Notes under the pieces: generated by a model
Databases searched by the model: none
What the model was told of the DNA's origin: nothing
The model's input: the letters and a program-made list of their open reading frames with translations, nothing else
Source of the DNA: Lysinibacillus sp. PLM2
GTDB taxonomy: Bacteria > Bacillota > Bacilli > Bacillales_A > Planococcaceae
Length of the DNA: 64,000 bases
Reading direction: 5' to 3'
NCBI GenBank assembly: GCA_023168345.1
Contig: AP025689.1
Coordinates: forward strand, 3,926,001 to 3,990,000
Program-made: the position numbers and the translations under genes
Shown: piece after piece, positions 25,284 through 34,908 of the stretch
Numbering within the stretch: the first letter of the stretch is position 1
Layout of the letters: each line of letters starts with the position of its first letter

Positions 25284-25367
25284 GAAGTTGTTAAAAGAAG
25301 TTCATATAATTCAGTGTGTATTTCGCAAGTAAAAATTGAGCCATTTATTAATTAAAAACTGAGCCAC

Positions 25368-26119
25368 TTAAACCGAACTATTCTCTAGCCATTCTTTTGT
25401 ATCTAATATTCGATAAGATGGTCCAACCATGTCTATCATATAAGCTCGATGTGTTAATCGATCTGTTAGAGCTGCTGTTAAAACTGGATCATGAAATATT
25501 TCTTCCCACCGATCAAATGATAAATTACTTGTAACGATGGTGGATGCTCGTCCCGCCTAAGGGAAAGATGAGTAAATAATAACTCGGCTCCTTCTTTATC
25601 AAAGGAGATATAACCTAATTCATCAATGATTACTAAATCATATTTTTCAAACTTCAGTTCAAATGAGCGTAACGTTCTTTCAGAACGGCTCTCTTTTAAC
25701 TGGTTTACTAGAGATGATACCGTTGTAAAAAATACTTTATATCCTGCCAAACAAGCTTCAATTCCTAAACCTATTGCTATATGGGTTTTACCTGTTCCAG
25801 GTGAGCCAATTAATAAGACGTTTTGTTTTTCTTGAATAAAGTCCAATTTCTTTAAATGCGGGAGGCGAGAGGCCGCATTTTGCGGTAATCTCTCAAACTC
25901 TAATTCAGTTAATAATTTCTTTTCAGGGAAATTTGCGGATCGAATGCGATTCGCTTTTGCTCGCACTTCTCGATCTTCCATTTCTTGCACTAGTGCATGG
26001 TATAAGAAATCTTCTGCTGTCTGATATTGTTTCCACATATCATCATCCTGTATAAATCCCCGAATGCTTGGTAATCGAAGTTCTTTACACATCTCAATCA
26101 TTTCTTGTAGCTTATCCAT
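25368..26119 (-). pseudogene. istB: IstB ATPase of IS21 element A, one-base frameshift
   Basis: ATG 26119 overlaps the istA stop by one base. The first 190 residues are an AAA+ IstB helper with Walker A GSPGTGKTH (about 104) and Walker B LVIIDELGYI (about 160). At LLFTHLSLR the frame shifts: a G seems to be missing in AGGCGGG near 25555. The correct C-terminal part (AGRASTIVTSNLSFDRWEE ... TKEWLENSSV) then continues in another frame to a stop at 25368. The lost part includes sensor and arginine-finger regions. A functional protein would need frameshifting or suppression. Confidence 0.85.
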
Positions 26120-27663
26120 TAATGAAGCACCCCTGTCTTTTTCGTTTCAAATAATGCTGTTATGGCTGAAAGATTTTCGAGAGATTGGGTGGTGACCTCG
26201 TTTTTGGAATGTACAGTTTTATGGATGTATTCGCCTTGACTAGCTATGAAAATAATTTTCTCTGTTGTTATTTGAACCATAGGGTTCTTCTTAAGTTGTT
26301 CAATCGCTGCTAAGACTTTTTCCAGATTGTTATGTTCTTTTAGATAAATAAGTAACTCTAGAAAATCTCGCTCATTTCCAATATAATAATCTTTGTATAA
26401 TTTTTTTATTTTTGTTGGTGCTTGACTCAAACATTCACTTTGGGCCAATGCACCTTTCTTCTTTTCAAATGTCCGTAAGTAATGATAAATATCCATTATC
26501 CATTGATGGATCTGCCAATTTCGCTTATGTGTCGCAATACAGGCATTTTCACTAAAAATAAGAATTTTTTCCGCACTCGCTTTTACTTTCACCCATTCTC
26601 CAACATGTCCTTCTGGAACAGAATAACGATTTTGTCTATAAGTAATCGTGCTATATTTGTCCACTCTAAATTCAAACAACTCAGAAGCATCAAATGGAAT
26701 AATATCTGTGCTTACTTGTCTAGCAGTACGCTCTTCTAACATTAATTCATGGTGCGTTTGATTTTTCTTATAATGTTTGCGAGAGTTTAATTTCATGATG
26801 ATTTCTGTTAGATAAGCCTGAGCTTCTTCTAGACTTGCAAACGTATCTCGATGGGCAAATGCTTTCCGACGGATGTATTCTACACTCCGCTCCACATGCC
26901 CCTTCTGATTTCCTTTTCTCGGTTCACATAGTCGTATTTTAAAATGATAATGCATCGATAGATTTTTCATACCATCTGTAATCTCACGTTCAGTCCCTAT
27001 AAAGTTCTTTACCACTGTCCGCATATTATCGTACGTAAAAACTTCTGGTACAAAGCCTAAATAGTCAATACATTTTACATGAGCATCTTGTACGCACACC
27101 ATTGTTTCAGATTCATATAAATATGCAAATCTATCATTACTATATGGTAGGGTAAATACCGCCATTGAAAGAGAACGTAATGTTTGATCAATGAATAATT
27201 TTACTTCTCCCCAGTCAAATTCAATCTCATGACCAGCAGTTGCCTTTTGACGAATAAAGACTTCTTTTTGACGTTTCTCCTCACTATTCACAAAATTTCT
27301 AACAGTGGTATAACTAATTTCAAAACCTTCATCTAATAGCTTTTCATGAATATCAATCATTTTTAGCTGTTGCTTGTGCATCTGATTTTGCCGTTTATAC
27401 TCATTATCTTTTAACATTTTTCGAATACGTTTCATCACCGTAGGTGTTAATGCGCGTTTATTTCCTTTTCGTTTCTTATACGACGGAGGAGTTACATAGT
27501 TATCTGTAATAGGTAGTTCTCGAATATCTTGCTTTCTTTTTTCAAGATCCTCTTGAATATACTTTCTAACAGTATTTCGGGAAATTCCAAGCTCCTTCGC
27601 AATTTGACGTTGACTCTTATTTTCTTGATGAAAGGCAAGTAACACTTTCTGCTTCTTCTCCAA
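26119..27663 (-). CDS. istA: IstA transposase of IS21 element A
   Basis: I choose TTG 27663, with AGAGGTGA upstream; a GTG nine bases earlier lies inside that site. The roughly 514-residue protein has an N-terminal helix-turn-helix (QRQIAKELGISRNTVRKYI). A second helical region follows (to about 115). The rve/DDE integrase core is at about 140-310 (EIDWGE-like IEFDWGEVKLFID, TYDNMRTVVKNF, and the glutamate region NQKGHVERSVEYIRRKAF). A C-terminal beta domain includes the YRQNRYSVPEGHVG motif of IS21 transposases. It is intact. Together with IstB it catalyses transposition by a copy-and-paste or circle route. Confidence 0.9.
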   Translation of the reverse strand: MEKKQKVLLAFHQENKSQRQIAKELGISRNTVRKYIQEDLEKRKQDIRELPITDNYVTPPSYKKRKGNKRALTPTVMKRIRKMLKDNEYKRQNQMHKQQLKMIDIHEKLLDEGFEISYTTVRNFVNSEEKRQKEVFIRQKATAGHEIEFDWGEVKLFIDQTLRSLSMAVFTLPYSNDRFAYLYESETMVCVQDAHVKCIDYLGFVPEVFTYDNMRTVVKNFIGTEREITDGMKNLSMHYHFKIRLCEPRKGNQKGHVERSVEYIRRKAFAHRDTFASLEEAQAYLTEIIMKLNSRKHYKKNQTHHELMLEERTARQVSTDIIPFDASELFEFRVDKYSTITYRQNRYSVPEGHVGEWVKVKASAEKILIFSENACIATHKRNWQIHQWIMDIYHYLRTFEKKKGALAQSECLSQAPTKIKKLYKDYYIGNERDFLELLIYLKEHNNLEKVLAAIEQLKKNPMVQITTEKIIFIASQGEYIHKTVHSKNEVTTQSLENLSAITALFETKKTGVLH

Positions 27664-27752
27664 TGAAATCACCTCTATACGCTCCTAACTCTATAAAGTT
27701 AGGATTATTTTCATATAAAAGTGGCTCACTTTTCAACTGCGATGGTGGCTCA

Positions 27753-28493
27753 GTTTTAGCTTATCAAATACATCAGTGAGAATATTATTCGGCTCTATTC
27801 CTAATTCATCGTTTAATAGTTGCCGATAATCCTGAAAAACCTTAATCGCATTAGAGTAATTTCCCATCGAAATATGTAAATCCATCATTTGGTTTACTAC
27901 CTCATCGGAATAGGGATTAAGTTTTAAAAACTGTTGAGAATACGATAATGCCTTTGTTAAATCAACGTCTTTAATATAGTCTATTGCCCTTCTTAATAGA
28001 GAAGTCATCAGCTGATGGTACTCTAAATAGCTTTCATTTGCCCATTTATATCCATTCATTTCGCAATAGCCCCCAGAATAGAGATAAATAGCTTCTTCTA
28101 TTAATTTAATATTACTATTGTCCACTTTACCAGAGTTTGAAGCAATCTGATAAAAAGTGGAGGCATCACAATCAAAGTCCTCCAAAATTAAACAATAACA
28201 TTGATTTGAGAATGATATAATACTTTCATACCCTAATTGACTAAATAATTTCCTTAAATGAGATATACAAGTATGGAGATTAATTTTTGCTTTCTTGTAT
28301 TCTTGCTCTGGCCATAAATTTTCAATCAATAAATCACGATGTATGTATGTGTTTTTATAAGTAAAGAGGTATGCGAAAAGCTCTTTTACTTTTGCAGTTT
28401 TAAAAGAGATTAGTTGGTTATTCTTAAATACCTGGAACTCATGAAAGCACTGAATAACAAGGGGGCCACTTTCGCCTGGAACTTTATACATAT
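27753..28493 (-). pseudogene. C-terminal part of a response regulator with BTAD domain, split by IS21 element B
   Basis: The fragment encodes a winged helix (about 10-95; FHEFQVFKNNQLISFKTAKVKELFAYLF) and a bacterial transcriptional activator (BTAD) helical-repeat domain (about 100-245; ANESYLEYHQL, LNPYSDEVVNQMMDLHI, FQDYRQLLNDELGIEP). It lacks its own receiver domain. Its first in-frame ATG (28491) is an internal codon, not a true start. The receiver half lies on the far side of element B (30859-31240). Removing the element and one 9-bp duplication joins the halves in one frame. At the 3' end, element A supplies the last few codons and the stop. Confidence 0.88.
28485..28493. repeat. Target-site duplication, left copy (element B)
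   Basis: TATACATAT, identical to 30859-30867 at the other end of IS21 element B. Confidence 0.8.
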
Positions 28494-28722
28494 TTAAATG
28501 TCAACTATATAATGTACACTTTCGCTCGTTTTAGAATGTACACTTTCGATTTTAATATATTTTGTTTTCCCCCAATCCAACTGGGATGGGGGGAAGTGTT
28601 TTTCAAAAGGAGTTATTCCAAACTGATCTTGTTATTCTTCTTTTTCCTTTTTAAGCTACTTCACTTTTCAGCTCATTTAACTCCGTATAAGGATAAAAAC
28701 TTGATCGCTGACGTAACTCATG

Positions 28723-29487
28723 TTATTTATCACCTTGCTTCGTATCTTTGCTAAAATGATCTTTTAGACGATAGGAATCCCCGATAATATTGACCACTGT
28801 CGCATGATGAAGAACTCTGTCTAAAATCGCATTCGCTATTTTAGGGTCCTGAAATATTTCACCCCATGATTTGAAGCTAGCGTTTGTTGTTAAAATAGTA
28901 CTTTTCTGTTCATATCGCATGTCTATAAGTTGGAAAAATAGCTTTGCATCTTCTGCGTCAATGGGTAGATAACCAATTTCATCGATAATTAAAAGCCTGT
29001 ATTTCGAATAGTGTTTGAGCCTGTTTTCTAAGCGGTTTTCAAGTTTTGCCCTTTTTAGATTCAGGATTAAATCATTGCACTTGATAAAATAGGTACTAGT
29101 TCTTTTCTTGGCAGCTGCGATTCCAATAGCGGTTGCTAAATGGGTTTTTCCGACGCCACTCGGACCTAAGAAAACGATGTTTTCTTTTTGTTCAATAAAA
29201 CGTAAGGTTGTAAAGTCCAATATTTGTTGTTTATTAATCGATGGTTGAAAATCAAAATCAAAGTCCTTTGTCTCCTTCAAATGCGGGAAGGCCCCGACCT
29301 TTACCATTGATTTGACCATGTTTACTTCCTTCATATCAATCTCATAATCTGTCAGTTTGATTAATGTATCTGTAAATGACAACTGGTTATTTGTCATAAA
29401 ATCAATGGTTTCATCCAGATGTACTAACATCTGCTTTAATTTTAAATACTCTAAATTCTGTACTAGCTTGTTATAACTACTATTCAT
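28723..29487 (-). CDS. istB: IstB ATPase of IS21 element B
   Basis: ATG 29487 overlaps the istA stop (ATGAATAG), with GAGGTG just upstream. The 254-residue protein is complete. A helical N-terminus (about 1-80) precedes an AAA+ core with Walker A GPSGVGKTHLA (about 106-116) and Walker B LLIIDEIGYLPID (about 163-175). Sensor motif ILTTNASFKSW and the ending DRVLHHATVVNIIGDSYRLKDH follow. It is a target-selection helper for IstA. Sequence and length differ clearly from element A's IstB, so the two elements are not recent copies of each other. Confidence 0.9.
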   Translation of the reverse strand: MNSSYNKLVQNLEYLKLKQMLVHLDETIDFMTNNQLSFTDTLIKLTDYEIDMKEVNMVKSMVKVGAFPHLKETKDFDFDFQPSINKQQILDFTTLRFIEQKENIVFLGPSGVGKTHLATAIGIAAAKKRTSTYFIKCNDLILNLKRAKLENRLENRLKHYSKYRLLIIDEIGYLPIDAEDAKLFFQLIDMRYEQKSTILTTNASFKSWGEIFQDPKIANAILDRVLHHATVVNIIGDSYRLKDHFSKDTKQGDK

Positions 29488-30768
29488 TTTTATACACCTC
29501 ATTAATCGCCTCTAAATTTTTCCTTGCCAGTTCTTCAATGTTCGTAGAGGGTGGTAACCCTCTCGCTAAGGTATTTACGTAATGCTCTGGTTTGTAATTG
29601 ATTTTTGACTGACGAATAGGATGTTGAACAATTAAATCCGTGTTATAATAGACAAAGATATGGTAATCATAGACTTGTAAACCAACCGTTTTTCCGATGT
29701 ATCCAGGTGGGACTGAATACTGGTTGGATTTGAAAGACACCATATTAGATGGATTTACTTTCACAAGTATATGATGAATTTTATAGGAATCTCTTATTCG
29801 TTCATGTGGTAATGGGGATAAGAGATTTCTTTCATTTTTAGAGCCAGGATTGGAATTTTCCCTGTTCCTTGATGGTAACTATTGTTGATACGATCACAAA
29901 GTTTCTGTACATACTGATGAAGCTCTTCATAGTCAAACTTGCCCTGGTAAGCGTGTATCTCATCAAGTATCTTCATCGGGGCTTCTACTTTAGCTTTTGT
30001 CCTCGGCCTTCCGGCGATGCATGGCTTCACTTCAAATCCCATATCTTTAGAGAATTGAAAGAATTTCTCATTTACTTTTCCTCTTTGATATTCAGTTCGA
30101 GGCTCGTCCATCACGGTTTTCATGTTATCTGTCAAAATGGTTTTAGGAACTCCTCCAAATGCTTCAAAACTTTCCGTAAGGAAGGATAATAATATACTCT
30201 GAGACTTGGAGATTGATAGATTGAATGTTCTAAATCTAGAATGGGCAAGTAAGAGTACACATACATTCACATAAAGAATTTCCCCATCTTTAGTAATGTA
30301 TCTGATATTTTCTTTCCAATCTAATTGTGCTTGTTCAGCTGGAGGGGTTTCAAAACGAATAACCTCAGTAACTGAACTTTTGCGTTTCTCTGATTCAAAA
30401 TAACTTTGGAATTCTGGTTTACTTAATATGTATCTTCTAAAAGTCGATTGTCCACAAACCAGTCCATGATTATCTTTTAAGTATTGCCATAGTACTCTTT
30501 TGTAGTAAAATTTTTGGTTGGATTCCTCTGATAATAGCAGCGCTATCACTTCATAATATTCATCAATTTTTGATGTACGGTTCCGTATAGTTTTCCGCAC
30601 ATAGCCCCGCAAATATTTATCAATAGTCCTCCGATCCACTCCCATATCCCGAGCCAATTTACTCTTATTAATTTTCATTTTCAAATTCTCCATCAACAAT
30701 TTAAATTTAGGTAAATCTGCCAGACTGTTAATTTCAATATTTGTATTTACGTCAATTTTCATATACAT
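29480..30768 (-). pseudogene. istA: IstA transposase of IS21 element B, frameshifted
   Basis: The first 324 residues start at ATG 30768. They hold an HTH (INKSKLARDMGVDRRTIDKYL) and the DDE core (QLDWKENIRYI, ILTDNMKTVMDE, RPRTKAKVEAPMKILDEI). The frame then runs out at a TAA at 29794-29796. The continuation (SPLPHERIRDSYKIHH ... VKVNPSNMVSFKSNQYSVPPGYIG) is in another frame and ends at 29480. The shift fits loss of one A in the run at 29835-29839. The catalytic core is complete, but the conserved C-terminal SVPP domain is detached, so activity is doubtful. Confidence 0.87.
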
Positions 30769-30858
30769 AACATTCCACCTCAGGAATATTATGTAGCTTA
30801 TTGTCGAAACTGTACATATTTAAACGATCATTACTGTACATTATTAAGTTAGCATTTA

Positions 30859-30867
30859 TATACATAT
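30859..30867. repeat. Target-site duplication, right copy (element B)
   Basis: TATACATAT, identical to 28485-28493; it overlaps the receiver-domain coding sequence. Confidence 0.8.
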
Positions 30868-31240
30868 CTTCACTCTGATGCAATTTTTCTTTAACTCTTG
30901 TAATCGTCTTTTGCAGACGTTTTAATGAAACAGGTTTTAACAAGTAATCTATTGAATTTAGCTCAAAAGCTTGTACAGCATATTCGGAGTGAGCAGTTAC
31001 GAACACTATATGAATAGTAGGCTGCATTGACAAAATTGCTTCGGCTAAGTCCAAACCATTAAATTTCCCCATTTCAATATCCAAAAATGCCACATCAATT
31101 TTTTCTTTTTTTATATATGATAGGAGTTCATCGTCATTATTAAATTTATTTAGTACTTTTACTTCTGAAAAGCTTTCTAATAATTTCTCTAGTGATATGA
31201 GTGCTATCTCCTCATCATCAACGATAATAGCTCTTAACAT
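30859..31240 (-). pseudogene. N-terminal receiver domain of the IS-split response regulator
   Basis: The start is ATG 31240, with AAAGGAG upstream. Residues 1-120 form a CheY-like receiver: acidic pair D8-D9, phospho-acceptor D54 in FLDIEMG, T82 in FVTAH and K102 in LLKPVS. After EKLHQSEDMY the frame enters IS21 element B. The intact protein would have been about 375 residues: receiver, winged helix and BTAD. It is divergently oriented from a 7TM hybrid histidine kinase gene 270 bp away, its likely partner. The truncated protein, if made, ends with element-derived residues and has no DNA-binding domain. Confidence 0.88.
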
Positions 31241-31509
31241 TTCTTTACTCCTTTTAGAACACAATTTTTAAAAATTTTCTATAACACAAAATATTGTTAT
31301 ATAATGGCAAAGATAGATTAATTATATAAAAATTTTAAATATTTATAAACTTAATCCTCTAAAAGTCGATTGCAAATATTTAAGAATTGGTTAGGAAGGA
31401 TTCTGTGACAATCTCTTCTACCAGAAAATAATGAATGAGCTTCTTTATGGTTAGATTTGTATACGTCTACTTCATGAGAAAGTAATAAGAGAAAATTTGA
31501 AGGTGTATT

Positions 31510-34500
31510 ATGCAAAAATTTATAACTCTATTTTTATCAGTAATCCTTGTTTTATTTACATTTTTTTACGTGATAAATGTTTATTATTGGAATGATACCG
31601 AGCAACCTAATGCTAAAAGTGGTTTATTGGATTTAAGTAATGTGAATTTCGGGGGAAACCAAACAGTCAAATTAAATGGTGAATGGGAATTCTACCCTGG
31701 TGTTTTTATTGAACCCGATTCTGAGAGTTTAGCTTTTGAAGCATATCGTGACCAAAAGCAGATAATTAAAGTTCCAGGAAGATGGGACAATTATATAACA
31801 AATGAAAAACCTTATGGAACATATCGATTAATCATAAAGGTCCCCCCATTTAACAACTTCGGTGTAAAAGCGGGTATGATAGGCTTCGCAAGTAAGATGT
31901 ATGTTAATGGAAAAGAGGTTGGGAGCAGTGGGAATGTTACTGATAGATATAGTGAGTTCAATAATTCTGGGTATAACGCATTTTTTAACAGTGACTCCAA
32001 CAAGCTTGAACTAGTTATACATGTATCTAGCTTTAAAGTTAAAACCGGAGGAATAACTCGTCCTATTAAATTTGGTCCTTCTGAAAATATATTGTTCGAT
32101 AGGGATCTCTATAAAATGTAGATGCCCTTGTCGTTTCTGGCTATCTATTACTTTCGATAATTTACATTGTTTCCTTTTTACAACAGAGAAAAAATATATA
32201 TGAACTATATTTTAGTATTTTCTGTTTAATTCAAGGATTTTACATATCTGCAATTAATGAAAGAATATTACATTTGATTCTGCCAAATATTGGGCAAAAC
32301 CTATTGCTGCAATTACAGCTGATGACGATTCATCTTTCAGTTTTATTCTTTTTGCTATTCATGTTTAGCTTCTTTAATAAATATGCCAATAAGAAAATCG
32401 TCATAATTCTTTCGCTGCTGCTTTTAATGCAGTCCTTTTTACTAGGTCCTTTTCAACCTATTGATATTTCAAGTATGGTTCCGGTTATTTACACATCAAT
32501 TTATATTGTAATATCTTTAGCGCTAGCTTATATTTATATTTTATTTATCCTTATAAGAGCATTTCTTAATAAAATGGAAGGCACACTTTATATTATAAAT
32601 GTGGTTGTTTCTTTTGCTTGCTATGGAATACTTCTCGGAGTCAATTTTTTATTTGAAGTTGAATTTGGATGGGCCCCAGTTTTCCTATTTTTAGTCATGG
32701 CGATAAGTCTATCTTCTTTAATGAGCTATCGGTCAAAGCAAGCTTTTATAAAGATTGATGAGCTGTCTAAGGAACTCATGCATTTTGACTCTCTTAAGGA
32801 TGAATTTCTTGTTAAGACCTCACATGAACTTAGATCTCCACTACATGTGATTCTTAATCTTTCTAAAACAATTTTAGAGGGAGATGCTGGTCCATTAAAG
32901 AAGGAGCAACAAGAAAGCTTGCTGCTTATTCACAATGTAGGAAGAAGATTGGCAAAGCTGGTGGAAAACTTATTAGATGCTGGCAATATTAAAAGAGGGG
33001 AAATTTATAACGCTCCTTCGCCTACATCTCTTCAAGTGGTTGGTGATATTATGGCAGAAATGTCTTATTTACTGCCAAATCCGGAATCTGTAAAACTAAT
33101 AAATCGAACGGACCCTTCTATGCCGATGATGTATGTTGATGAGAATCGGCTTAAGCAGATTCTATTTAATCTTATATACAATAGTATTAAATATACTGAG
33201 AGTGGAGAAATAACTGTCTCAGCCGAAGTAAAAGATAATAAAATGCATATTTCAGTATCAGATACTGGTATCGGAATTGAAGAAGAATATTTAACGCGTA
33301 TATTTACATCCTTCTATCAAGTTGATAACAACTACGGAAATAAAAGACAAGGTTTGGGACTTGGATTGAGTATTACAAAAGAATTGGTAGAGCATTCAGG
33401 GGGGAGCATTAGTGTTACATCATCTATCGGAAAAGGCACATGCTTTACTTTTACACTCCCATTAGTAGAAGAAAACCAAGAAGAAAAGATAAATCCTAGT
33501 AAGAGTCCTGTCCCTTTCCAACTGGAACCAGTTGTTGATTCTCCTATCAAATATGAATTTCCGATAATCGTTGAAGGGGAGAAGGAATACACCATTCTTG
33601 TAGTAGATGACGAACATCCTAATTTAATTACACTAGTGGATATGATTGCTTCATTAGGGTATACCGTCATAGCAGTTGATAACGGAGAATCCGCCCTTGA
33701 GGTAATAAATGAAAGAGAAATTGATTTAATAATTCTTGATTTAATGATGCCAAATTTGACGGGCTTTGATATGTGCAAAATATTGCGAAAGGATTTTGAT
33801 TTATTTGATCTCCCTATAATTGTTTTAACCGCTGCAGGACAATTGTCTGATTTAATTTATTCTTTGCAAATTGGTGCTAACGAGTTCTTGCAAAAGCCAA
33901 TTATGCAAGATGAATTAAAGGCACGTGTTGAATTTCTTCTATCTATGAAGAAATCTTCAAAAGAATCTTTAATCAATGAACTAACGATGTATTATTCGCA
34001 AATTAAACCGCATTTTCTTTACAATACGCTTAATACAATCATCGGTTTAACATATATAGATTCTAAACAGACGAGAGAGGCACTTACACATTTAGCAACC
34101 TATTTTCGTGCAAAGCTTGATTTCAATAGCTATCATTCGTTGGTTACACTTGAGAATGAATTAGAATTAGTCCACTCGTATTTAGAAATCGAAAAAATCA
34201 GATTTGGTGACCGATTAAGGATTATCTACGATTTAGATGATTCTGCCCACGCTATCATTCCATTAATGACAATTCAGCCACTTATCGAGAATGCTGTCCA
34301 TCATGGAATTGGAAAGACTAGTCACGGAGGTACTGTTAAACTGTCCGTCCAAAAGGTCCATGATAACGTTAAAATCGTAATTGAAGATGATGGTATAGGG
34401 ATTTCAAATGAGAAGCAATTGGAATTATTAAATGGCGGTAACTCGCGAATAGGATTTACAAATCCCTTTAAGAAGCTCAAATTAATCCGTAAAGCTTCCT

Positions 34501-34568
34501 TCACATTAGAAAGTAAGGAAGGGATTGGAACGAGAATCACAATTTTATTACCTGGGGCTAAAGAGTAA
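31510..34568 (+). pseudogene. 7TMR-DISM hybrid histidine kinase with C-terminal LytS-type kinase, frameshifted
   Basis: ATG 31510 follows GAAGGTG. Part 1 (204 residues, to the TAG at 32119) has a signal anchor and a beta-rich extracytoplasmic domain (NGEWEFYPGVF, VPGRWDNY, GTYRLIIKV). The following frame is open from about 32115. It reads on into membrane helices (SGYLLLSIIYIVSF), the rest of the 7TM region, HisKA (KTSHELRSPLHVIL), HATPase (GIGIEEEYLTRIF, GLGLGLSIT) and a receiver (ILVVDDEHPN, ILDLMMPN). A LytS-like kinase module (KPHFLYNTLNTIIG) with a second ATPase ends the protein. The break fits loss of one A in AAAA at 32113-32116. The intact product would be about 1018 residues. Confidence 0.88.
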
Positions 34569-34627
34569 TTGGGACTGGTATGTGATATTTGACTTACCTG
34601 ACTATAATAGGCCTTAACGAAATAATA

Positions 34628-34672
34628 ATCCGTTAATTTCTTTCACTATAAGGAAATTAACGGATTTTTTTT
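34628..34672 (+). terminator. Terminator after the kinase gene
   Basis: AATCCGTTAATTTC pairs with GGAAATTAACGGATT and is followed by about nine T. The rest of the gap up to the chemoreceptor start at 34909 shows nothing else. Confidence 0.9.
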
Positions 34673-34908
34673 TCCCTTTTTATCAAATATTAAATGCATT
34701 CTATTTATAAAATTTTATTTCTTTGAAAGTATGTTTTCTAAAGAGTATGTAGAATCCTTCCTATGGAATTTAAGAGATTTTTAAGAACTTTCCTTTAGAA
34801 TGGTCTTTTGGAAGAGAAATTAGTTATTAAAATCTAATAAATCTTCAAACAGTATTTATGAAGCATTTACTATTTCCCAGGTAGAGAATATTTGAAAAGA
34901 GGGTTTGT

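Larger units (their letters stand above)
25337..27752 (-). mobile_element. IS21-family element A (istA intact, istB frameshifted)
   Basis: The element carries istA and istB on the minus strand between inverted ends beginning TGAGCCA. Each end has a second, inner copy (CTGAGCCACTT on the left, GTGAGCCACTT on the right when read inward), a multiple-terminal-repeat layout typical of IS21. The right end lies in the 3' end of a response-regulator gene, whose last codons and stop are supplied by the element. I see no convincing target-site duplication at the two ends. IstB is broken, so the copy is probably not autonomous. Confidence 0.85.
28494..30858 (-). mobile_element. IS21-family element B inserted in the response-regulator gene
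   Basis: This is a 2365-bp element with istA (frameshifted) and istB on the minus strand. It is bounded by imperfect inverted repeats of about 54 bp that start TTAAATGTCAACT on the left and TAAATGCTAACT on the right. Each repeat contains two AATGTACA...TTCG sub-repeats. It is flanked by 9-bp direct repeats (TATACATAT). Excision with one repeat copy restores a continuous response-regulator frame, so the boundaries are well supported. A GC-rich hairpin (CCCCCAATCC...GGGATGGGGG, about 28566-28590) lies between istB and the left end. Confidence 0.9.

Noticed and set aside
28566..28590. GC-rich hairpin CCCCCAATCC...GGGATGGGGG as a terminator
   Set aside because: It lacks a T-run on the strand where istB ends; it is probably structural within the element.
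28512..28754. 80-residue plus-strand frame at the left end of IS21 element B
   Set aside because: It starts in the terminal repeats and overlaps the end of istB on the other strand, with no ribosome site.
29794..29842. Programmed frameshift in istA of element B
   Set aside because: The site is CTAAAAATG, not a typical slippery heptamer with a downstream stimulator, and IS21 istA is normally one frame; a deletion is simpler.
25626..30189. Several plus-strand frames inside both IS21 elements (25626-25835, 26482-26739, 29869-30189)
   Set aside because: They are complements of istA and istB coding sequence and lack ribosome sites.
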